Source of the DNA: DASRFA01 sp035651755
GTDB lineage: Bacteria > Desulfobacterota > Binatia > UBA12015
Assembly: GCA_035651755.1 (NCBI GenBank)
Contig: DASRFA010000054.1
Coordinates: forward strand, 1 to 64,000
Length of the DNA stretch: 64,000 bases
Reading direction: 5' to 3'
Shown here in pieces: positions 18,245 to 26,772 of this stretch. A model generated the notes under the pieces. It made no database searches, was not told the origin of the DNA, and saw only the letters and a program-made list of their open reading frames with translations. The position numbers were made by a program, and so were the translations under genes. Position 1 is the first letter of the stretch; each line of letters starts with the position of its first letter.

Positions 18245-19405
18245 CTACCAGAGCCCGGGCAGCGGGCGCTCGCAGCGCGGGCAGCGCCCCTCGCGAACCG
18301 CCACCATCTCGGCGGCGAAGTCACGGCGCCGGACGACGACCGCGTGGCAGCCCGGACAGCGGGTATGCGCGAGCTCGTCCACCGGAGAAGAGAGCGAGTT
18401 GCCGGCGTAGACGAAGCGGAGGCCGCGCGCGTAGCCGGCGCCCGCCGCCGCGACCAGGAACGCCGCGTCCGGCCGGGCTCGATCGCGCCAGCGGTGCCGC
18501 GGGACGAAGCCGTTCACGTGCCAGGGGATGTCGCGGTCGATTTCCGCGAGCCGCGCCGCGAGCGCGCGGAGGCCGGCGAGGTCGTCGTTCAGGCCCGGGA
18601 CGACGAGCGTCACGACCTCGACCCAGAAGCCGAGCCGCTTCGCCTCCGCGATGCCGTCGAGGACCGGCCGCAGCCGGCCGCCGAGCTCGCGGAGCTGATC
18701 GTCCGCGAACCCCTTCAGGTCGACGCGGTAGACGTCGGCAGTGGACCGCATGTAGGCGAGCGCCTCGCCCGTCGTGTTGCCGTCGGACACGAGGACGGTC
18801 GCGAGGCCGCGCCGCTTCGCCTCTGCGAACACGGCGCGGTTCCACTCCGCCGCGATCATCGGCTCGTTGTACGCGGCGCAGAGCGCCGCGGCGCCGGCCG
18901 CGACCGCCTCGTCGACCAGCGATGCCGGCGTCGCGTCGATCGGACGCTCGTCGTCGAGCCCTTCGCGGAGCGCCTGCGAGACGCGCCAGTTGTGGCAGTA
19001 GGGGCAGCGGAGATCGCAGCCGAACATGCCGAAGGTGAGAGCGCGCGCGCCCGGCCGCACGTGGAAGACGGTATTCGTCTCGATCGCGCGCACGTGCCGG
19101 CGCGCGACGTAGCCGAAGGGCACGCGCAGGTCGCGCCCGGCGCGCGCGCGGACGCCGCACGCTCCCGCCTGCCCGTCGCGGAGACCACAGCGGTGCGCGC
19201 ACGCCGTGCAGCGCAGCACGTCCGGGCCGTCCCACGCGGCGAGGTCGCCGCGCGCGGTGCGCGCGGCGAGGCGGTCGCGCAGGCGCTCGCCGGGGGAGCC
19301 GATCGGCTCGCGCCGAGGCTCGTCGCGCGCGTCGGCGATCGACCGGGAGGTTCGCGGCGACGACACGTTCTTCGCTCGCGCGGCGAGGAGCGCCGCGCAG
19401 TTCAT
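18245..19405 (-). CDS. AmmeMemoRadiSam system radical SAM enzyme
   Basis: 386 residues from ATG 19405. It belongs to the radical SAM group often encoded with AMMECR1 and Memo proteins. The N-terminus has a Cys cluster CTACAHRCGL...GACGVR. The 4Fe-4S motif is GCDLRCPYCHNW (CX3CX2C). SAM-site elements include AAYNEPMIAAEW, VSDGNTTGEAL and VDLKGF. A C-terminal rubredoxin-like pair, RCPGCHAVV...RCPRCERPLPGL, probably binds zinc or an auxiliary cluster. The reaction is unknown in the literature I can recall. AMMECR1 and Memo genes are not in the window; the partner here is the LigD polymerase gene 13 bases downstream. The start is uncertain because the upstream frame is open; ATG 19405 lacks a clear Shine-Dalgarno. 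Confidence 0.86.
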   Translation of the reverse strand: MNCAALLAARAKNVSSPRTSRSIADARDEPRREPIGSPGERLRDRLAARTARGDLAAWDGPDVLRCTACAHRCGLRDGQAGACGVRARAGRDLRVPFGYVARRHVRAIETNTVFHVRPGARALTFGMFGCDLRCPYCHNWRVSQALREGLDDERPIDATPASLVDEAVAAGAAALCAAYNEPMIAAEWNRAVFAEAKRRGLATVLVSDGNTTGEALAYMRSTADVYRVDLKGFADDQLRELGGRLRPVLDGIAEAKRLGFWVEVVTLVVPGLNDDLAGLRALAARLAEIDRDIPWHVNGFVPRHRWRDRARPDAAFLVAAAGAGYARGLRFVYAGNSLSSPVDELAHTRCPGCHAVVVRRRDFAAEMVAVREGRCPRCERPLPGLW

Positions 19406-19536
19406 CGTAGTGCGCGCCGCGGCGGGTGGAAATCGCGCCGCCGCGCGCGGCGCGCGGCGAGCCCCACGGGCGGCGGCATTGACCCTCGCGCCACCGCCTC
19501 GCAAGCTGGAGGCAAGGCACGGGCTTCCTCCCCGCC

Positions 19537-19962
19537 ATGAGCGCGCCCGACTGGAGCGCGCTCTTCGGGCTCGAGAAGTCGCCGCTCGAGATCGTGGTGC
19601 GCGGCAGCCTCACCTACCTCGGGCTCTTCGCGATCCTTCGCGTCGTGCTGCGGCGGCACTCCGGCGCGGTCGGCTTCGCCGATCTCCTGGTCGTCGTCCT
19701 GATCGCCGACGCGGCGCAGAACGCGATGGCGGGCGAGTACCGATCGATCAGCGACGGCGCATCAGCGCGGTCGAGACGCCGGGGAAGCCCGGCGAGGAAG
19801 AGGGCCATGCCTGCCCAGCCGGCACGTCGAACGCGGATGCGCGGTCACCCGACGCGGGCGCGGGCGCAGGCCGGCTGCGCCGGCGATTCTTGCAAGCGAA
19901 GAGACGGCGGTGTCGAAACTTCCCCTGCGCATGGCGACCCGTCGCCGGTGCCGGGTCGCTGA
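19537..19962 (+). pseudogene. Truncated DUF421 (YetF/YcaP-type) membrane protein gene
   Basis: The first ~73 residues read as a good DUF421 N-terminus: LEIVVRGSLTYLGLFAILRV (first membrane segment) and GFADLLVVVLIADAAQNAM (second segment with the family's hallmark), then GEYRSISDG. Normal members continue with a third membrane segment and the ~90-residue cytosolic beta domain (total about 150-230). Here the sequence after about base 19755 becomes a basic, low-complexity Arg/Ala/Pro stretch with no membrane segment or YetF domain. I cannot find the missing part in other frames before the next gene at 20044. The simplest reading is a deletion that removed the C-terminal two thirds. A short two-helix product could still be made. 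Confidence 0.7.
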
Positions 19963-20043
19963 AGTGCGCCGCGTCGCGGTCCCGGATCGATCCGCCGCTG
20001 GTGCGCCCTTTGCTGTGACCAGGGAGGGCAAGGAGGTGCATCC

Positions 20044-20586
20044 ATGGCGAGGATCGCGATGCCGGTAGCGAGCGGGGTGGAGGATTCGGAGCTCACCGTC
20101 CCTCTGGATCGGTTTCGGAACGCGGGCCACGACGTGGTCGTCTTCGGGCCGAAGGCGGGCGAGGTCGTGGTCGGGAAGAACGGCCAGGCGAGCGCGACCG
20201 TCGAGCGCGCCGCGCGCGATCTCCAGCCGTCGGAGTTCGACGCGCTCGTCATCCCGGGCGGCTACTCGCCGGACCACCTCCGGACGGACGAGAGCGTGGT
20301 CCGCTTCGTGCGCGAGTTCTTCGAGAGCGGAAAGCCCGTCGCGGCGATCTGCCACGGCCCGCAGCTCCTGATCGAGGCCGAGGTCGTGCGCGGAAAGAAG
20401 ATGACGTCGTGGCCCTCGGTGCGAAAGGACGTCGAGAACGCCGGCGCGACGTGGCAGGACCACCAGGTGGTCGTCGACGGGACCCTCATCACGTCGCGCA
20501 AGCCGGCCGATCTCGACGCGTTCTGCAATGCGGTCCTGGGCCGGCTTCCCGAAGCGCGCGCGGCACACGCAGCCGCCGGACGCTGA
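20044..20586 (+). CDS. DJ-1/PfpI family protein (general stress protein 18 / YhbO-like)
   Basis: 180 residues, full length for the PfpI family. The nucleophile elbow is VAAICHGPQ (Cys103-His104). The family signature VIPGGYSPDHLR is at 70-80, with a conserved acidic residue near 13 (GVEDSE) and KMTSWPSVRKDVENAGATW towards the C-terminus. Members act as stress proteins with reported protease, glyoxalase or deglycase activities; which applies is disputed. A very strong ribosome-binding site (AAGGAGGT) lies 6 bases before the ATG, suggesting high expression. It converges on the DUF748 gene, with a compact GC palindrome at 20597-20611 between the two stops. Confidence 0.92.
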   Translation: MARIAMPVASGVEDSELTVPLDRFRNAGHDVVVFGPKAGEVVVGKNGQASATVERAARDLQPSEFDALVIPGGYSPDHLRTDESVVRFVREFFESGKPVAAICHGPQLLIEAEVVRGKKMTSWPSVRKDVENAGATWQDHQVVVDGTLITSRKPADLDAFCNAVLGRLPEARAAHAAAGR

Positions 20587-20596
20587 AGGCGCTCAG

Positions 20597-20611
20597 CCGC
20601 GCGCCGCGCGG
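20597..20611. terminator. Compact GC palindrome between convergent stops
   Basis: CCGCGC-GCC-GCGCGG, 10 bases after the PfpI stop and directly abutting the stop of the convergent DUF748 gene. On the plus strand a pyrimidine-rich stretch (ctttctcctttt) follows. It is a possible bidirectional terminator. The stem is short, so confidence is low. Confidence 0.35.
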
Positions 20612-22261
20612 TCAGCCTTTCTCCTTTTCGCCGCGCTCCAGACCCGGCAGGATCGCCTTGAAGAACGCGTTCTGCAGGAGCCGCACGAGGATCTGCAGCG
20701 CGCTCGAGTTCGGGTTCTCGACCGGCCCCGAGAGATCGGCGACGGTCGCGACCTCGTCGCGCGGCCGGTTCTCGAGCACGGTTCCGGCCGCGCCGACGAT
20801 CGCCTCCCACGCCTTGTGGAAGATGTCCTTGTCCGCGTCCTTCCGGCTGTCGTAGACGTCCAGGTCCGCGAACATCGGCTTGACGTAGCCGTCGACCCAG
20901 CCGTCGTGGACGGAAATCTCCGAGTAGAGGGAGAACCGCCCCGTATTCACGTCGAACCCGCCGGTCGCGAGCAGGACGTCGTTCAGCTTCGTGAGGTCGA
21001 CGTCCTCGATCCGCACGTCCATCTTGAACTCGGGCTTCTTCTTCCCCGATCCGAACGACGCATCGAGCGCCGCGTTGCCGCTGTCCATGAACTTGCCGCG
21101 GACCTGCGCGTTGCCGTTCCGCTCGGACTTCCGGTTGCTGAAGTCGCGCAGGTTGGCCTGCAGGTCCGACAGATAGAGGCGGTAGGGACGATCCCCCGTA
21201 CGGCTCTCGAAGCCCAGGGTCCCGTTCGCGATCGTGAGCTTCTCGACGTCCACCTCGACGGCCGGCGCCGCCTCCGCGTCCGTGGTCGCGCGCTTCGCCT
21301 TGTCGAGCCGCTTCTCGTCCGCCTCGGAGCGCTTGACGTAGTCGACCTTCGCGCCGTCGATCGTCGCTTGCGACACGACCACCTGCTTGCGGCGGCTCCC
21401 GTACTCGACCTTCGCGTCCGCCTTCAGCTTGCCGCCGTCGAGCTCGACGCCCCAGTGATGCGCGATCGGCTCGACGGGCGCGAGCGGGACGTCGGCGAGG
21501 TCGACGTCGGCGCGCAGCGTCGCATTCGGCTCGGCGAGGAAGTCGGCGTCGCCGTCCAAGGTGAGCTTGCCGGTTCGGAAGAGCGTCGCCTCGAGGTGGA
21601 CCGGCGAGGGGTACTCGTCGGGGCGCGAGCGCACGTTCCGGATGTTCGTCGCGTAGAGGTCGACGTCGCGCATCTCGACCGGCGGCATCTTCCCCTCGTC
21701 GCGATAGGTGATCTCGCCCCGGACGATCCGGAGCTCGTTGATCTTGAGCGGGTAGACGGCCTCGACGGCGCGCTGCCAGCCGCGCTCGGACGGCGGGACC
21801 TTCTCGCGTGCCTCCGCCTGCGCCTGGGTCAGCGTGACGAAGACGCGCGGCTCCTCGAAGCGCGCGTCGGCGACGAGCGCTCCCGAGAGGAGCGCTCGCC
21901 AGTGGACGCTCGTCTTCCAGCGCGTGATGTGGAGGACCGGCGGCTTCGGCGCCGAGTCCTTCACCAGCGTCACGTTCTTCAGGACGAGCGCGAAGCCGAA
22001 GGGCTGGAGATCGAGCTCACCGATCGACGCGTGGTAGCCCTTCAGCGATGCGTTGATCTTGGCTTCGGTGCGCTTGCGGAGCGGCTCGTCGATGAACGCG
22101 ACCCCGACCGCCAGCGCGAGCACGAGCACGCCGACCGCGAGCGCGACCCAGCGGAGCCATCGCCACCGGCGGCCGCGCGCGGCTCGGCGCTCGCGCGCAC
22201 GGCGACCGGTCGCCACGCGCGCGGGCGCGCCGTCGAACGAGCCCGCGTCACCACCCCGCAT
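20612..22261 (-). CDS. DUF748 (AsmA-like) envelope protein
   Basis: 549 residues. A basic N-terminus precedes one membrane anchor (LRWVALAVGVLVLALAVGVAF, about 40-60) and a long periplasmic region of repeated amphipathic beta-strands. DUF748/AsmA features include SLKGYHASIGELDLQPFGFAL, LKNVTLVKD, VDVEKLTIANGTLGFE and KPEFKMDVRIEDVDLTKLN, and the C-terminus ends in a helix with EKEKG. AsmA-clan proteins are thought to bridge inner and outer membranes for lipid transport; DUF748 members are less studied. It begins 4 bases after the DUF3309 stop, so the two are translationally linked. Family assignment is good; the transported lipid, if any, is unknown. Confidence 0.83.
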   Translation of the reverse strand: MRGGDAGSFDGAPARVATGRRARERRAARGRRWRWLRWVALAVGVLVLALAVGVAFIDEPLRKRTEAKINASLKGYHASIGELDLQPFGFALVLKNVTLVKDSAPKPPVLHITRWKTSVHWRALLSGALVADARFEEPRVFVTLTQAQAEAREKVPPSERGWQRAVEAVYPLKINELRIVRGEITYRDEGKMPPVEMRDVDLYATNIRNVRSRPDEYPSPVHLEATLFRTGKLTLDGDADFLAEPNATLRADVDLADVPLAPVEPIAHHWGVELDGGKLKADAKVEYGSRRKQVVVSQATIDGAKVDYVKRSEADEKRLDKAKRATTDAEAAPAVEVDVEKLTIANGTLGFESRTGDRPYRLYLSDLQANLRDFSNRKSERNGNAQVRGKFMDSGNAALDASFGSGKKKPEFKMDVRIEDVDLTKLNDVLLATGGFDVNTGRFSLYSEISVHDGWVDGYVKPMFADLDVYDSRKDADKDIFHKAWEAIVGAAGTVLENRPRDEVATVADLSGPVENPNSSALQILVRLLQNAFFKAILPGLERGEKEKG

Positions 22262-22265
22262 CGCT

Positions 22266-22412
22266 TCAGCGGAAGAGGGCGAGGATGACCACGATCAAGA
22301 GCACCATTCCGACGGCGCCGCTCGGGTAGTAGCCCCATCCCGCGCTGTACGGCCACGCGGGGAGAGCGCCGACGAGAAGAGCGAGCAGGATGATCAAGAG
22401 AACCAGATTCAT
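22266..22412 (-). CDS. DUF3309 small membrane protein
   Basis: 48 residues from ATG 22412, with GGGAGG 8 bases upstream. Two membrane segments (LVLLIILLALLVGALPAW and GAVGMVLLIVVILALF) flank the family's short SAGWGYYPSG loop. DUF3309 proteins are very small, common in soil bacteria, and of unknown function; some are reported among stress-induced membrane peptides of the YqaE/GlsB kind. It is the first gene of a pair with DUF748. Confidence 0.9.
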   Translation of the reverse strand: MNLVLLIILLALLVGALPAWPYSAGWGYYPSGAVGMVLLIVVILALFR

Positions 22413-22886
22413 GGGTGTTTCCTCCCGTCGCGCCAGAAAAGCAGGAAGCATGCCTCCGGCCGCCCGTCTCGCGCGCCGCGCGCATTTCGCGGACCCGCCG
22501 CCGCGCATGGCAACGCCCGGCGATCCGGGATCTCGGCGTCGCGCGACGGCCGACGCTGAAAAGAGTGCCTTGTAGCGAGTTCACCGGATGTAACTCGTGC
22601 GGCGACGAGACTCGGCGTGCCGCGATGTCCCGAGGGCGACTTCTCGACACGGCGCGACACGGCCGGTGGCCCAAGCCGGCACCGGTCCGAAAAAACGAGC
22701 GCGGCCGTGAGCCGCGCTCGACGCGACCGCGACGACGCACCGGACGGCCGCGATCGCGCGCGAAGTCGCCTGGCAGCGCCAGCGGGCGGGACGTCGTGGC
22801 ACGGGGGTTGCGGCCCACGTTCCATCCGTCCGCAAGGCGGCGTGCCCGAACTGCGGGCCGCTCCTCTACCGAACGGGAGTCGCACG
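22413..22886. other. Divergent intergenic region, DUF3309 / DUF2231
   Basis: 474 bases between divergent genes, no convincing coding sequence on either strand. A 6-bp inverted repeat with a 10-base loop, CGAGTT-N10-AACTCG, lies at 22576-22597 and could be an operator. The area just above 22412 carries the GGAGG of DUF3309. Just before 22887, GGGAG serves DUF2231. I see no repeat array or RNA gene. Confidence 0.45.
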
Positions 22887-23384
22887 ATGGAAAGCCGCGC
22901 AAAGGTGGCCGGGCATCCGCTCCACCCGATGCTCATCACGTTTCCCCTCGGCCTTCTTCCCACCGCGTTTCTGTTCGACCTCATCGCCCTCGCGTCGGGC
23001 AGTCGCGTGTGGTCGCTGGTCGCGTTCTACATGATGGGCGCGGGCATCGTGGGCGCGTTGATCGCCGCCGTCCCGGGCGCGATCGACTGGCTCGCGATCC
23101 CGTCCCGCACGCGCGCGAAGCGGATCGGCACGTACCACGGCGTCGGAAACGTCGTCGTGCTCCTGCTCTTCGCGACCGCGTGGTTCCTGCGCAGAAACGT
23201 TCCCGAGATGCCGCCCACGACGAGCCTCGTCCTCGCGTTCCTCGGCATCGCGCTCGCGCTGGTGACCGGCTGGCTCGGCGGCGAGCTCGTCGATCGCCTC
23301 GGGGTGGGCGTCGACGACGGCGCCAATCTCGATGCGCCGAGCTCGTTCTCGCACGAGCCGGCCTCGCGCCCAGCGCGTCCGTGA
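22887..23384 (+). CDS. DUF2231 membrane protein
   Basis: 165 residues from ATG 22887 (GGGAG 7-8 bases upstream). The N-terminus VAGHPLHPMLITFPLGL holds the His-Pro-Leu-His-Pro motif typical of DUF2231. Four membrane segments follow (MLITFPLGLLPTAFLFDLI, LVAFYMMGAGIVGALIAAV, GVGNVVVLLLFATAWFL, SLVLAFLGIALALVTGWLGG), ending in GGELVDRLGVGVDDGANLDAPSS. The conserved His residues suggest haem or metal binding, as in related cytochrome b561-like folds, but this is not proven. It is the first gene in a run of small stress or envelope genes on the plus strand. Confidence 0.9.
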   Translation: MESRAKVAGHPLHPMLITFPLGLLPTAFLFDLIALASGSRVWSLVAFYMMGAGIVGALIAAVPGAIDWLAIPSRTRAKRIGTYHGVGNVVVLLLFATAWFLRRNVPEMPPTTSLVLAFLGIALALVTGWLGGELVDRLGVGVDDGANLDAPSSFSHEPASRPARP

Positions 23385-23458
23385 CTGTCGCTCCACCGGC
23401 CCGCGAATCGCACGCGGCTCGCGCCGGCGAGGAGCCGAGAATCGCAGCAGGAGGCGAA

Positions 23459-23569
23459 ATGTTGATCCTCTGGGTGGCTCTTCTCGTGCGCCGCTGGCGG
23501 CGCGCGCGGCTCGTCCCGGCCGAAGTGCCGATTCCGCCGCCGCCGCTCCCGCCGTGGGTGGACCTCTGA
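23459..23569 (+). CDS. Small protein of 36 residues, unknown function
   Basis: AGGAGG stands 4 bases before ATG 23459. The product has one short hydrophobic stretch (MLILWVALLV), then RRWRRARLV and a Pro-rich tail (IPPPPLPPWVDL). It could be a single-pass membrane micropeptide with a cytosolic basic patch. It lies between DUF2231 (74 bases upstream) and the SRPBCC gene (115 bases downstream). The strong ribosome-binding site is the main evidence; no homology is recognised. Confidence 0.5.
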   Translation: MLILWVALLVRRWRRARLVPAEVPIPPPPLPPWVDL

Positions 23570-23684
23570 CGCTTCACCCGCCCGCCGGAGCCGTTGATCC
23601 GTCCACCCGCGCTCCGTCCACCGGGCCGGCGCCCCGCCGCCGTCCCGAATCATCGAACATCAACCGAAGAAGAAAGGAAGTCCC

Positions 23685-24134
23685 GTGTCGACGTTGGAGA
23701 AGCACATCGATGTCCAGGTGCCGGTCGAGACCGCGTACAACCAGTGGACGCAGTTCGAGACCTTTCCCGAGTTCATGGAGGGGGTGATGGAGGTGCATCA
23801 GCTCGACGACGAGCGCCTCCACTGGAAGGCGAACGTCGGCGGCAAGGAGAAGGAGTGGGACGCTCGCATCACCGAGCAGATCCCCGACAAGCGCATCGCC
23901 TGGCGCAACATCGACGGACCGACGAATGCGGGCGTCGTGACCTTCCACCGCCTCGCGCCCTCGCAGACGCGCGTCATGCTTCAGCTCGAGTACGAGCCCG
24001 AGGGCCTGGTCGAGAACGTCGGCGACATGGTCGGCATCGTGTCGTCGCGCATCCAGGGAGACCTGGAGCGCTTCAAGGGCTTCATCGAGTCGCGCGGCAA
24101 CGAGACCGGCGCCTGGCGCGGCAAGATCGAGTAG
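23685..24134 (+). CDS. SRPBCC family (polyketide cyclase/dehydrase-like) protein
   Basis: 149 residues from a GTG start with GAAAGGAAG about 5 bases upstream. The START/Bet v1-like fold is recognised from KHIDVQVPVETAYNQWTQFETFPEFMEGV at the N-terminus, spread over residues 6-34, then the strand pattern LHWKANVGGKEKEWDARITEQIPDKRIAW and the long C-terminal helix IVSSRIQGDLERFKGFIESRG. Members bind hydrophobic ligands; this short subgroup is often found with general-stress genes in GC-rich bacteria. The ligand is unknown. It lies in a plus-strand run with DUF2231 and the 36-residue protein. Confidence 0.88.
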   Translation: MSTLEKHIDVQVPVETAYNQWTQFETFPEFMEGVMEVHQLDDERLHWKANVGGKEKEWDARITEQIPDKRIAWRNIDGPTNAGVVTFHRLAPSQTRVMLQLEYEPEGLVENVGDMVGIVSSRIQGDLERFKGFIESRGNETGAWRGKIE

Positions 24135-24264
24135 AACGCTCCTCGCGATCGCGTCCTCGAAGTCGAGCCCGGCGCTCCGTCCGCGGCGAGCCCGACCGAC
24201 TTGCGGAGCGAGGCGGATCGATCCACCATTCGGGCGGCCGCATCCGCGGCCCGGATCACGGCTC

Positions 24265-24726
24265 ATGTCCGAGCGCCGCCTGCTCGTCGTCTACCACTCG
24301 CAGGGCGGGAACGTGGAGCGCATGACCGAGGCCGTCGTCCGCGGCGCGCGGCGCGAGGAAGGAGTCGCGGTCAGAGCGGTCCTCGCGAAGGACGCGGGCC
24401 TCGACGACCTGCTGTGGGCGGAGGCGCTTCTCCTCGGCACGCCCGAGAACTTCGGCTACATGTCGGGCGCGTTGAAGGACTTCTTCGATCGCACGTTCTA
24501 TCCGGCGCAGGGGAAGGTCGTCGGCCTTCCGTACGCGATCTTCGTGAAGGCCGGGAACGACGGAACGGGCGCGGTCACGAGCATCGAGCGCATCGCGCGC
24601 GGCTACCCGCTGAAGGCGGTGGCGGACCCGCTGGTCGTGCGCGGCGAGCTCTCGGACGCGGACCTCGCCGCCTGCGAGGAGCTCGGCCAGACGATCGCGG
24701 CCGCCCTCGCGCTCGGGATGTATTGA
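24265..24726 (+). CDS. Flavodoxin / NAD(P)H-dependent FMN reductase-like protein
   Basis: 153 residues. The FMN-binding loop is VVYHSQGGNVERM (residues 8-20), and the second FMN site is LLGTPENFGYMSGALKDFFDR (about 57-77), with a third loop FVKAGNDGTGA. The size and loop order fit a flavodoxin-fold electron carrier or quinone reductase of the WrbA/NADPH-dependent FMN reductase superfamily. The electron partner is unknown. Its neighbours are the SRPBCC gene upstream and a sensor kinase downstream; spacing of over 120 bases on each side suggests its own promoter. Confidence 0.88.
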   Translation: MSERRLLVVYHSQGGNVERMTEAVVRGARREEGVAVRAVLAKDAGLDDLLWAEALLLGTPENFGYMSGALKDFFDRTFYPAQGKVVGLPYAIFVKAGNDGTGAVTSIERIARGYPLKAVADPLVVRGELSDADLAACEELGQTIAAALALGMY

Positions 24727-24870
24727 GGCGCGACGTCCGCGTCGCGTCGCCGACCGCCGCCGCACCGAGCGGGCGCTGTGCACCCTGCGACGGCCGTCGC
24801 TCGCCGAACCCACCCGCCATGCGGGAAATCAAGCCGGTTCGGACCGCGACCGAATACCCGGAGAGGACCG

Positions 24871-26772
24871 GTGGCGGTGGCAGGGGAAGCGAACGGGTCC
24901 GGGAACGCGCAGGTGATCGCCGGCGAAGCCATGCCGGGCGACGCGGCCCCCGGCGACGAGCACGCGGTCCGCGCCGGCTACGTCCAGGAGACCGCGCGCC
25001 TCGTCCGTCGCCGGCTCAACTTGACCGTCTGCCTGTTCCTCGGCTTCGTCGGGCTCACGGTCTACACCGAGTACGTCTGGCACCCCGATCGCCAGCGCGC
25101 GGTCGTCGTCGTGTACGTGCTCGAGACCGCGGCGTGCCTCGCGACGCTCGTCGCCGCGAACCTCGGGCGCTTGCGCGATCGCGTGGTCGACGTCGCCGCC
25201 GGCATGGCGTGCGCCCTCGCCTTTCTCCTGAGCGCCTACAACGCGATCGTCCGGATGCCGCCGGAGACGCTCGCGATCGCCGACGTGTGCCTACTGACGG
25301 GCGTCGCGGTCCTGCTGCCGTGGGGCTGGCGCGCACAGGCGGTCGTCTGCCTGGCCGCATTCGTCGGCTTCGCGGCGGCGCGGCTCTGGAGCCAGGACCT
25401 CGGGAGCCCGTATCCCTGGATCGCCGTCCTGACCGGCGCCACGACGTCGATCTGGGGCGCCTTCTTCCTCGATCGCCACCGCTACGAAGCCTTCGTCCGG
25501 ACCGCCGAGCTCGCGCACGCCTCGGCCGTGCAGCAAGGAGAGGCCCAGATCGCGTCGGCGCTCGCGCACGTCGGCGAGACGCTCAGCTCCGGCATGGGAC
25601 GGCAGGACCTCTTCGGTCGCGTGAACCGGCTCGCGGTCGATCTCCTCGGCTGCGACTGGAGCACCACGTTCGTCTTCGACGAGCAGCGCAGCGCCTTTCG
25701 CTTCTGCTCGAACGTGGGCTCGCGCGCGGAGGTCGTCGCGGAGCTCGCGAGCCTCGAGTTCCCGCGCGGGGCGCTTCCGCTCTTCGACGAGTTCCGGCGC
25801 GGCGAGCTCGTCGAGCTGAGCGACGCCGACACCACGCCCTTCGTGCCGCCGGAGCTCAGCCGGCGGTGGGACGTCGCGTCCGCGCTCTACGCGCCGATCT
25901 GGCGCGGCGGCCAGCTCGTCGGCGTCCTCGTCTCGGGTTACACGGCACGGCGCGGGCCGTTCACCGCGCGGCAGCACCGGCTCGCCCTCGGCATCGCGAA
26001 CGCGACCGCGATCGCGCTCGAGAACGAGCGCCTGGTCGAGGACCTCCAGGCCGCGAACCGGCTCAAGTCCGAGTTCGTGTCCACGATGTCGCACGAGCTC
26101 CGGACGCCGCTCAACGTCATCACCGGCTATGCCGAGATGCTCGAGGACCCCGACACGGGGAGCTTGACGGCCGAGCAGCGCGACCTGCTGCACCGGATCC
26201 AGCGGAACGCCGAGACGCTGCTCGAGCTCATCAGCTCGACGCTCGACCTCGGGCGCCTCGAGTCGGGACGGGACACGGTCGAGCTCGCATGGGTCGATCT
26301 GCGCGAGCTCTTCGCAGACGTCGCCGACGAGCTCGCGCCCGCCGCGCAGGCGAACGGCGTCGCGATCTCGTGGCGCCGCGCCGGCTCGTCGCTCTTCGAG
26401 ACGCGCACCGACCGCGCGAAGCTCAAGACGATCCTGAAGAATCTCGTCGGCAACGCCGCCAAGTTCGCGCCGAACGGACGGGTGGAGGTGGTCGCGAGCG
26501 GCGAGGCCGGAACGCTCACGATCGAGGTGAGCGACGACGGGATCGGGATCGCGCCGGAAGATCAGGCGGCGATCTTCGAGATGTTCCGCCAGGTGGACGC
26601 GGCGTCGGGCCGCGCGCTCGGCGGCGTCGGCCTCGGGCTCCACATCGCGCGCCGCCTCGCGGAGCGCCTCGGCGGAACGATCGCCGTCCGAAGCCAGCCC
26701 GGACTCGGCTCGACGTTCACCGTCACGCTTCCGGTGCAGTTCGCGTCGCAGGCGAGCGTACGGCCGGGCTGA
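24871..26772 (+). CDS. Membrane sensor histidine kinase (6 TM, GAF, HisKA-HATPase)
   Basis: 633 residues from GTG 24871, chosen because GGAGAGGA lies just upstream. Six membrane segments (about residues 45-225) form the sensor. A GAF domain follows (about 255-400: LLGCDWSTTFVFDE, YAPIWRGGQLVGVLVSGY). The HisKA box is FVSTMSHELRTPLNVITGY with the phospho-acceptor His. The ATPase has an N box (LKNLVGNAAKFAPNG), G1 (DDGIGIAPED) and G2 (GGVGLGLHIARRL). All catalytic elements are intact. No response regulator gene is adjacent, so it is an orphan kinase. The last 50 bases overlap the end of the convergent transporter gene. The signal is unknown. Confidence 0.92.
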   Translation: MAVAGEANGSGNAQVIAGEAMPGDAAPGDEHAVRAGYVQETARLVRRRLNLTVCLFLGFVGLTVYTEYVWHPDRQRAVVVVYVLETAACLATLVAANLGRLRDRVVDVAAGMACALAFLLSAYNAIVRMPPETLAIADVCLLTGVAVLLPWGWRAQAVVCLAAFVGFAAARLWSQDLGSPYPWIAVLTGATTSIWGAFFLDRHRYEAFVRTAELAHASAVQQGEAQIASALAHVGETLSSGMGRQDLFGRVNRLAVDLLGCDWSTTFVFDEQRSAFRFCSNVGSRAEVVAELASLEFPRGALPLFDEFRRGELVELSDADTTPFVPPELSRRWDVASALYAPIWRGGQLVGVLVSGYTARRGPFTARQHRLALGIANATAIALENERLVEDLQAANRLKSEFVSTMSHELRTPLNVITGYAEMLEDPDTGSLTAEQRDLLHRIQRNAETLLELISSTLDLGRLESGRDTVELAWVDLRELFADVADELAPAAQANGVAISWRRAGSSLFETRTDRAKLKTILKNLVGNAAKFAPNGRVEVVASGEAGTLTIEVSDDGIGIAPEDQAAIFEMFRQVDAASGRALGGVGLGLHIARRLAERLGGTIAVRSQPGLGSTFTVTLPVQFASQASVRPG

